From NCBI GenBank assembly GCA_963920765.1, contig OY987249.1:2389230-2453229 (forward strand): a stretch of DNA of 64,000 bases, read 5' to 3'. The notes below the pieces were generated by a model that had not been told where the DNA came from, searched no databases, and saw only the letters and a list, made by a program, of their open reading frames with translations. The DNA comes from Ulota crispa (Eukaryota; Streptophyta; Bryopsida; Orthotrichales; Orthotrichaceae). The first letter of the stretch is position 1. Each line of letters opens with the position of its first letter. Below are positions 56,801 through 64,000 of the stretch, in pieces. Made by a program: the position numbers and the translations under genes.

Positions 56801-58126
56801 CATCCTGGAACTCAAGTTGAAACTGAAGAATCCAAAGACACAGGTGTGCTACTTAGATATGCTATATCCTGGTGCTCTCTTCTGCTGTTCCCTCGAGTTC
56901 TATGTTTTGCTGTTGAAGTTTTTATTCGCTGCTGGCATTTTCAGTTTCCAGCAGTAGGAGTTTATGTACTAGTTTCTAATGGTTTGTTGAGGTGAATACG
57001 GTGTTATGTGTTCTTGCAGGAGATGGTGCTTGAATCGTTGATCAATAGTTGCAACCGTGTCCAAAACCACGTTGACGAGGTTTGTTTCTTATCATTCCTG
57101 TTCTTCAGTATACTTTATGTTATTGCTGCATCAGAATGTATAGAAGCGGTTCACACTATGTCCACGTCCCACTCAAACTCAGAATCTGATTGGTCGAGAG
57201 CTCCAAATTGAGACTCAGCAATTCACACTATGTCTTAAATCCTATGTCCCAAATCTCATTTCCCGGTTTACTTAGAGATGCCTACACGGTAGCACTTTTT
57301 GGAAGTTTTGTCGCTAAGGAAGTGGGATTTTGCTACAGAGTTGGACCTAGTGAAAATGGAAACCCAACTTTGATACAAGTCCCACAAATCATTATTTTTC
57401 TACTATATCTTTTTGCTCTTTATAACTCAACAAATTGTGGAAGGGGAAATTACAAGTAGGGGCACAAAAATGAAAATGATTACAAATAGGGGCACAGTTT
57501 CAAAATAATTACAAATAAGGGTACAGTTTCAAAAAAAAATTTATAAATTCTTTTAAATTTTTTGGTTTGGACATTGGCTGATTCAGATACATCACATTAA
57601 ATGTTAACTAACCTTCAAAAAACTTGAAAGGCCTCTCCAAATCAAGCCTGAATAAGGAAATTTAGTGAAGGGGACTTGAAATTGTGCCCCTATTTGTAAC
57701 TATTTTAAAACTGTGCCCCTATCTGTAATATTTTTCATTTTTGTGCCCCTATTTGTAATTTTCCCAATTTGGAATCCTGTGATGAGGTGGTGCTTGAAGA
57801 GTAGCACAAAGTATTATGAAACGTCTCAGAAGTCTTTATGTTTTTATCTGACATCTCAAATGAGCAAAGGAAGTTAGTGACCTAATTAATTTTCCTGATC
57901 CTTTGGAGTGCAGTGCAAGGCGCTTGTGACCGAGTATGGTCCTTTCATCCTCGCCAACCTCGACAAGGTACTGGATTCCCAGGCTTTGTGCTGCAAAGCT
58001 GGTTTCTGCAATTCCAGAATTTGTCCAGAGAAGGCGAAACTATGGATGGATACAATGGCTGCATTGTCACAGAAGAATGACCCTCTTATTGCATTGCCAC
58101 ATGAGGGCTTCACCAGATCTGTTTGA
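53861..58126 (+). CDS. Plant prosaposin-type protein with three saposin B domains
   Basis: Six exons: 53861-53954, 54801-54991, 55672-55932, 56655-56843, 57020-57079 and 57914-58126. The total is 1,008 nt, 335 residues, all GT-AG and in phase. An N-terminal signal peptide (SLHRLTIGVTILICMLAIAD) sends it to the secretory or vacuolar route. Three saposin B domains follow, each with six cysteines: C53/C56/C85/C96/C121/C127, C142/C145/C173/C183/C207/C213, and C225/C228/C256/C266/C291/C297. The third has an extra C292. An N-glycosylation sequon (NLT) lies at residue 200. Saposins bind and present sphingolipids to lysosomal or vacuolar hydrolases; plant prosaposin-like proteins have few known functions. 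In every domain an intron falls exactly before the fourth cysteine. Introns 1, 3 and 5 each hold a foldback element. Confidence 0.93.
54270..54599. mobile_element. Foldback element in saposin-gene intron 1 (GGG...CCC ends)
   Basis: The ends are GGGTAAGTTTCATGGATACC and, inverted, GGGAAAATTTTCATGAATAC. The next blocks pair (CTGAAGTTTGC; AAATACCCTTGGACCA). Flanks TTTATTGAT and TTTGTTGAA agree at 7 of 9 bases, like a decayed 9-bp Mutator-type duplication. Confidence 0.6.
55941..56170. mobile_element. Family C foldback, copy 6, in saposin-gene intron 3
   Basis: The ends TAAAGTAGGAGCACCCATTA and, inverted, TAAGCTAGGAGCACCCATTA are followed by paired blocks (CCAACATTGTA; CAAGGTAGT; CTAGGTA). It begins only eight bases after exon 3, leaving just GTAAGTAA of the original intron start. 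Confidence 0.75.
57443..57765. mobile_element. Foldback element in saposin-gene intron 5 with repeated GGGGCACA units
   Basis: The ends GGGGAAATTACAAGTAGGGG and, inverted, GGGAAAATTACAAATAGGGG are followed by two or three near-copies of ATTACAAATAGGGGCACA on each side. Flanks ATTGTGGAA and AATTTGGAA agree at 7 of 9 bases. The terminal GGGAAA and length of duplication fit Mutator-like foldbacks. Confidence 0.65.
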
Positions 58127-58875
58127 GGACCTTTCAATCGTTGAATTCATGCTTGAAGTATAAGACGTTATGCAGTATACGATCTCATATACGGTTTTTT
58201 TGCTCTTCTTTTCGTTTCAAAATTCCTTTGTAAATGGTTTTTGATAGGGTCGTTGTAACTTAGTTCTTTTATAGTATTCCTGGTTCCTCATGCCCTTTTT
58301 TCAAAGCATGCCTGGGTTTAATGTTTTAGTATTGGAAGCATCGGCTGCACTTCTTTGACTTTTTAGTGCACCGATAGTAGAGATATCTCGTTCTTGCTCG
58401 GAGACTAATAATGTGCTTGTAAGCATTTTTGTTTACTCAAGTGTGTATATAGATTAGTAAATATTAATGATAAAGGTATTTTGTGGAATACTGTCGTGCT
58501 GGTTAGTATAAGTCGTATGATGAAGTTGTAATTCTCCTTAGCTGCATGTCATAGTTTTACTGATGTGTTGTAGCAGCAAAGAAAACAAGGTTGTATGTGA
58601 AGTTATGAGTTCTAAAATAGTCACATATCTGAAGTATAGTTTTTATATTTTATATTTGTTTTTATTTATGGTCTGCGTGTATGCAAATGTAAGTACTAAT
58701 CTTGTCAAATTTGAATAGTGTTCTTTGTCATGTTTTCTAAAGTGGTTCCAATGTTTGAATATTTGTCATAACATATTATGATGCATTTTTCATGCATTTT
58801 GTATATAGATTAGTTTTCACAAAGTAATGTTGATATGGGATTATTGTTCACACGATAATTTGATAAGGTTGCTTA
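58127..58875. other. 3' UTR of the saposin gene and gene-free DNA
   Basis: The 3' UTR follows the TGA stop. No further gene is visible. Confidence 0.45.
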
Positions 58876-59257
58876 TTAATAGGGTCTTGATACTGCCACC
58901 CCCCGTTTTGATACTATCACCTCCTTGTTTACATCATTGTTCAGTTTTTAGTAGTTTTTGGGACATTTAAAAATAAATAAAAATTATAAGAAAATATGTA
59001 TCAAACCAAATGATTTTTTGTTGGTGTTTTCCAAAATGATAAACAACAATTAAAATTTTTGATATGAAAAGATAATAAAGTGTTGTGTTTTTTTATCAAA
59101 TTTTTTGATTGATGTTTGTCATTTTGAAAAACACCTACAAAAAATCACTTGGTTTTATACATATTTAATTCTAAATTAAAAAAAATTGTCCCCAAAAACC
59201 ATTAAAAATTGAACAAATATGTAAAAGAGGGGGGTGGCAGTATCAAAACCCTATTAA
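58876..59257. mobile_element. Foldback element TTAATAGGGT...ACCCTATTAA
   Basis: Left TTAATAGGGTCTTGATACTG and the inverted right end TTAATAGGGTTTTGATACTG pair over about 27 bp, continuing into a run of C opposite G. An inner stem (AAATGATTTTTTGTTGGTG-like) also pairs. The right TTAA (59254-59257) is also the left end of the next family A element. Confidence 0.65.
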
Positions 59258-60189
59258 TCCCTAAAGGACCAAGCCCTTTTTTCTGCCAAAATCAGTAAAA
59301 ACTGTCACTATTAGGAGGTTTAGAAAAAATGGATTTTATGTTTTGTTTTTGGGAAATCCAACCGTAGGATCTTGCTCTAGATTGGAAGAGGTACTTGTGG
59401 GAAAAAAATCAGCTCATTCCAAATGGAGAGGAGTGAGATATTTACATCTAAAGCAAAAAAAGATTTTTTTCATGCTGCCCAAAAATTTCAAAAGCCATTG
59501 ACTACTCTTATAACAAAAAAAATTGCTCTACCCAAAGTTGCGCTTTCTTTTTTCCATGTAGGAGATCAAGTTAGGTATGTGTGGGAGAATTTTCAAATCA
59601 ATTGGAACTTTACAAGACATAAGAAAAAATAGTAAGTAAAAAGAAGTAAAGAATGAGTCAAAACACTAAATTGTTAAGAATTTAATTATGGAAATGAAAA
59701 ATGCAAATCCCAATTGTGATAATGTTGTGATAAACAATCTACTTCCTTTAATTCAAATCTTTTTCCAAAATATTCAAAATTGAGTAACATAAAGGACTTC
59801 AAAGTTTATTTTAAAGTAGAGATTCCATAATTGCCTGCAAACAAAAACCCCTCATAACTTTCATGTCATTGATTGAAATTGAACAATTCAAAGCTTCTTA
59901 TGAATAATAAAATCTTAAAAACCAATTTCAAATTTGTGTTTAAAAAAAAGTAAAATTTAAAGAAGTTTTTAGGCTGCCCAGACGGGCAGCCCTCCCCAAA
60001 TTTTCACAAATCCATGCATAACTTCTTTGTCAAATGTTGGAATGAAGAAAAAATTAGATGCCCACATAGATCTTTGAATTCTCCACCTCCAATAAAAATT
60101 TCAAAAAATCACACAAGATGGTTTAGCCATAGGTACATGCCTGAAGTCTAGCTTGTCCCTTGAAGGGACAACTGTCCTTTAGGGGTTAA
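59254..60189. mobile_element. TTAA-bounded element (family A, copy 7)
   Basis: The ends are TTAATCCCTAAAGGACCAAG and, inverted, TTAACCCCTAAAGGACAGTT. A perfect hairpin TTGTCCCTTGAAGGGACAA lies just inside the right end. The right 340 bp are a diverged copy of one arm of the foldback at 6319-7041. A 69-codon frame at 59423 has no domain. Confidence 0.65.
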
Positions 60190-60790
60190 TAAGGTACATT
60201 CTAGTTTAGTTGACAAGCAAACAATCATATTTTTTGTCCATGTCTGTGATAAATGTCCTATAAGCATCAATGTTGTGGCAAGTGCATGATGTTATAGAAT
60301 GAAATTGTAGAGGGGCTTAGGTTAAGAAACAATACTAGGTGATAAATTTTATCTTGATATCATGCAATTAACACCTTACTAATCAATTTCCAATCAAGTA
60401 TTGTGATCTCTTTACACGAAATTTCTGTGGTGAAATATAGCTCATTTAAAGTTCACTTTCTGTAATATTCAAAAAAGAGATCTAACATTCTAACAAGATA
60501 ATACTTACTTCATTTGAGTTTCAACAACCAAATTCCAACTTGCACGAGCTTTAGGAGACTTTCAACCTATGAAGGTTTAGTTTATATTTAGTTACGTAAT
60601 CCACTGGACCATTCAAAGAGAAAACAATGTGAACACCATTTTTGTTGAGTTTGGCAACAAAAATTCAATAAATCCAAATTTCTTCAATATTGCTTACATC
60701 CACACAAAAAAAAGTCAACAAAAAACAAAATTCAAAATTCTTTTACACCAATATGTTTGTATTCTGTCAAGATGATTCAATCAAATGTAC
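60190..60790. other. Gene-free AT-rich DNA
   Basis: I see no gene, RNA or clear repeat in this interval. Confidence 0.45.
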
Positions 60791-61266
60791 TAAGGTAGAA
60801 GCACCTAAATAAGACAGCATTTGTTTACGGACACCTATAAATGAGCTCATATGTGATCCATCAGATACCCAAATTAGACATGCAAGTCACCTAAAGCTTT
60901 CACCATAATTGAGTATTGGAACACAAATTGTGTAAGTGGCAACATGTGGCATGGTCTTTTTGATGTCGCTTTTGCATTTCAATACAAGCAATTCAATGAG
61001 GGACTAGTGTCCATAACATGCTCTTTTTGATATCACTTTTGCATTTCAATATAAGCAATTCAATGAGGGACTAGTGTTACAATAGGTGTGTCTAGGGAGG
61101 TACCTTCAACAATTCGTAGTTTATTCATACAATCTCAAAAATTTCCAAAAACAATTTTTCAGCACTCTTTGCTGGTTTCCTAGCCCTTCTACAATCTCAA
61201 AATCTCAATGCACACTCCCAGTGAATTGATTTAACAAAAGTGTCACATTTAGGTGCTTCTTCCTTA
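60791..61266. mobile_element. Family C element, copy 7, with an internal 67-bp tandem repeat
   Basis: The ends are TAAGGTAGAAGCACCTAAAT and, inverted, TAAGGAAGAAGCACCTAAAT. Inside, the block starting CATGGTCTTTTTGATGTC (60950) is repeated as CATGCTCTTTTTGATATC (61017). Confidence 0.65.
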
Positions 61267-61668
61267 CTATTAAAATTCTGAACTCAAAAATTGGCAATCT
61301 CCAAGACGTTAGCATTTCAAAGAAAAGCCCCTACCCATTGAGAGACTTTCTCCACACTCAACCAACCCCAAGAGTAAAAGTAAACCTTACAAGCACGTCC
61401 ATTCCTAGGATAAGTTATGGTGAAAGACCAGGGAAATTGAAATTTTGGGTGACATTACGGAGGTCTATCAACATCATCCATTTTGGATGAATGAAAATCC
61501 CCTCCTGCTCATCCAACAACCCAAGCAATCGGAAGCTGTGCTCTTCTTCACCTCGCACATTTTTCCAAAACTCTCTCCACAATTCTTCGTTTTTCGATTT
61601 CGATTTGCACAAAATTCAGATGTGATAAAACACTTCCTCCGTGACAGATCGCAACTCTTAATCCCGCC

Positions 61669-64000
61669 ATGGCGAGTTGGCTTACGTCGCGGCTCAAAGC
61701 CGCTGAACAGCTTCTTCAACAGGTACGCATATCCACTTTCACACGATTCTCGCTTTCGATGCAAAAAAGTCCACTAATGTGAACAAATTCGTGATGAAGG
61801 ATTCCGAAATTCGAGTTCAATCTGCTTCTTTTACTGCTTATTCTGCACTCTCTGAAATTTTTAGTGATTTGAGGCATTTTTCAGGAGTTGCATTGGTTAT
61901 GATTAGGTTTTTGAGGTGCGTCACACAGACTCGTGCCTTGCAGATGAACAAACGTGAGGTTTTCAATGACCTTAAGAATAAGAATCATCTTGTGTTGTAG
62001 TGATTTCTAAGGTGCTTGATTTCAGACATTTTGGAAAGAGAGGTTTATTTCTCGGATTTTTCTTTTTTTAACTGTCTAAACGGCTTAGCGATTGTGAAAG
62101 TTAATTAGATGAGTATTTAACTTTTCAGCGGCTTTTAGAAAGTAGGATTGAGGAAAGATTGTTCATTTTCGTAGTTTCTGACACGACGTGTTCAAAGAAT
62201 TCAAAGGCACATTTTTACTTTTTATTACTCCCTCCGTCCCAAAATGATCTTCCTGTTACACAAAATGTTATAGATGAAGCTCAAAAAGAACCATTTTTCA
62301 AAAAAAATGACCTATGAATAGAGTTTGCTGTCCTCCTATTGTTTTGAAATTTTGAGTTTCAAATTAGTTTTCAAAGTGTGATTTCAAATTGCTCGAAATT
62401 TGAATTTTTGAGGCATTTTTGAAGAGCACCGGTGGCCATTTGCTTGATGGCATGGGATTGGTTAGCATGCCCATGCTTTTGAACTATGTGCAAGTTTCAC
62501 TAGCTCCTTTCCTCCTCCAACAGGAAGATAATTTTGGAACACTAAATAAAGGTCAATAGGAAGATCATTTTGGGACAGAGGGAGTACTACTTGCCTACAC
62601 GTTAGGTCTGGTTGTTACAAAGTGACCTAAAATGTTGCTGTAATTGGGCATTGGAGCTCTGAATTCTGTTAGCTGGATTTGGATGTCTTGGTATTAGCCG
62701 AAATGTGTGTTTTTTCGTTAATACTCCGGCCATTGCAGCAGAATAGTTGTTATAATAAGCGGATGGTTTTGACTTATGGACTATTCGTGGTGCTTTTCCT
62801 TAATGTTTTGTTTCGGTTTTTAATCTTTTCTCTGTAATCGAGTGTATTTTTCTTCTGAAGGCTTGCCATTGTGTATTACCTTCTTTGTATGTTACAGATT
62901 GACCAGCAAGCAGCAATCACAAAGGAGCAACTGCAAAAGCCAGATACGGATCTCACCAGCTTCCTTAGTTCAGAAGTATTGAGAAGTGGCCGTCGTGCAA
63001 AGGATGACCAGCCGTCTTCGAATTCCGCGAGACCTGAGACCTTGAATCTACCTTCACAATCAGGTGGGCAGCTGTTGGTTTATTTCTGAGTTATTGGATG
63101 TAGAGCCTTGTGAAAGTACTTTAGTCAAAGGATTGCAAAATAAAAAATGCAACCTATGTTGTGCATTAAGTGTTTTAGTCCTTATGGAATTCAAAGCTAA
63201 CTTTGTATTTGAATGTTCGAGTCCAGCCACATTTCATTGCTTGGATAAGAATCCTCCTCTAACTTGAGCATTTTTGTCAAATCAAATACGGCAAGTGTCT
63301 CAAAAAAAGAGCTTCATTGCACTGATTTGTTTGAATATAGTTGTTTGCTAAGCTTATTGAGCAAAGCTTTTTTATTATTTGCATTGTCACTTTTAAAATG
63401 TTGATTTAGTAATATTAAAAAATTGTTTCTGATGAATTCTTCGGAAGTGATGTGGTTGTAGATAGTACTCGGTGTTCTTATGATGCTTGTGTTGGCTTAT
63501 TGTATTCGCGTTTCTCTCATAAGCAGGAACTGGAAAATCTCGACATTCGAAACGAAGTCATCCTCCTCTTGAAACAAAGAACGTCGAGGCTGATTCTAGA
63601 CCTTCAAAGGAGGATGATTTTGGCAAACGGGATTGGACTGAACTTTTGGGATCGACTGACCTTAATCCACCTCTATCAGCATCAAAATCAACTAGTAGTG
63701 TCGGTAGTACCGATTTCGGTGGGACTCATAATGTTTCCCGAAGCGGGTTACAGCGAGGTCTCCTCTCAGGTGAGTAAACTTTAAGATTGGTTTTGTCAGA
63801 GAGGCTTCTTCTTTCTCTTGCTTCCCCCTTTACATTGTCTGATCATTTGGTGAAAATAGTCGTTTTGGCATCACACTGTAAAGATTTCTGTATGTCTTAG
63901 CGTCGCTAGTGGTTTTAGCAAACTAATTAATCTGATTAAGTGATTAATGTCAGTTTTAACTTTACTTGTTTCAGCTGGAAAGGGCTTTGTAAGCTCGCAT
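61669..64000 (+). CDS. GC2: Golgin candidate 2-like (golgin-84 type) Golgi tether, N-terminal part; 3' end beyond the window
   Basis: Four exons are seen: 61669-61722, 62898-63063, 63527-63769 and 63975 to the window edge, all GT-AG and in phase. The start MASWLTSRLKAAEQLLQQ then IDQQAA matches the plant golgin candidate 2 N-terminus (known form: M-x-x-W-x-x-x-LKAAE-x-x-LQQ-x-DQQAA). Exon 3 contains GKRDWTELLGSTDLNPPLSA, matching the conserved DWTELL-S motif, in a Ser/Lys-rich disordered region. The coiled coil and C-terminal membrane anchor expected of golgin-84 proteins are not in the window. These proteins tether vesicles at the Golgi. Intron 1 carries a Stowaway-type element. About 155 codons plus the partial exon 4 (AGKGFVSSH) are visible. 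Confidence 0.88.
62228..62584. mobile_element. Stowaway-type MITE in golgin intron 1
   Basis: The ends CTCCCTCCGTCCCAAAATGA and, inverted, CTCCCTCTGTCCCAAAATGA are each flanked by TA. CTCCCTCCGTCCC with a TA duplication is the classic Stowaway (Tc1/mariner) terminus. The interior is AT-rich without coding capacity. Confidence 0.85.

Noticed and set aside
61474-61764. Minus-strand frame over the golgin start
   Set aside because: Opposite strand of the golgin first exon and its 5' UTR; no domain.
1-64000. tRNA, rRNA and CRISPR arrays
   Set aside because: I looked for tRNA B-box sequences, rRNA-like blocks and regularly spaced repeats and saw none that hold up; a tRNAscan or Infernal run would settle the RNA genes.

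Overview
The window looks like nuclear DNA from a land plant. It has GT-AG introns with T-rich acceptors, plant-specific families (a heavy-metal-associated isoprenylated plant protein, a plant golgin, a plant prosaposin-type protein), plant telomere-type AAACCCTAA motifs, and AT-rich intergenic DNA packed with small inverted-repeat elements. A sperm-tail PG-rich repeat protein fragment and a giant RNF213-type gene suggest a lineage with swimming sperm (bryophyte, lycophyte or fern) rather than a flowering plant. That is inference; the species cannot be named from sequence alone.

Layout. 1-1.6 kb: 5' part of a HIPP-type metal-binding protein, minus strand, running off the left edge. 2.2-9.9 kb: gene-free, with TTAA-bounded elements, a 0.7-kb foldback and a 99-nt hairpin. 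11.0-14.7 kb: ribosomal protein eL15 (minus) and acidic ribosomal protein P1 (plus), divergent across a 481-bp shared promoter. 16-29.4 kb: a graveyard of nested foldback elements, with a telo-box island near 18.8 kb and a sperm-tail repeat gene fragment near 26 kb. 31.2-51.2 kb: one gene of 23 coding exons for a 4,694-residue RNF213/mysterin-like protein. My exon model sums to 14,085 nt, exactly divisible by three, with every junction in phase. 53.9-58.1 kb: a six-exon, three-saposin-domain secreted protein (335 aa). 61.7 kb to the right edge: the start of a golgin candidate 2-like Golgi tether.

The most notable content is the RNF213-like gene. It keeps the AAA+ core (intact Walker A/B in two consecutive modules), the RZ finger and the conserved C-terminal module, but I can find no RING finger where the animal protein has one. 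In animals the RZ finger, not the RING, is needed for lipopolysaccharide ubiquitylation, so a RING-less plant homologue is a natural test case.

The non-genic DNA sorts by its ends into four groups: (A) TTAA-CCC...GGG-TTAA elements, similar to piggyBac ends; (B) about 400-bp foldbacks starting GGGAATTGATATG; (C) seven elements starting TAAGGTAGGAGCACCC; (D) GGGAAA...TTTCCC foldbacks with 8-9-bp target duplications, Mutator-like. Several are nested or abut each other.
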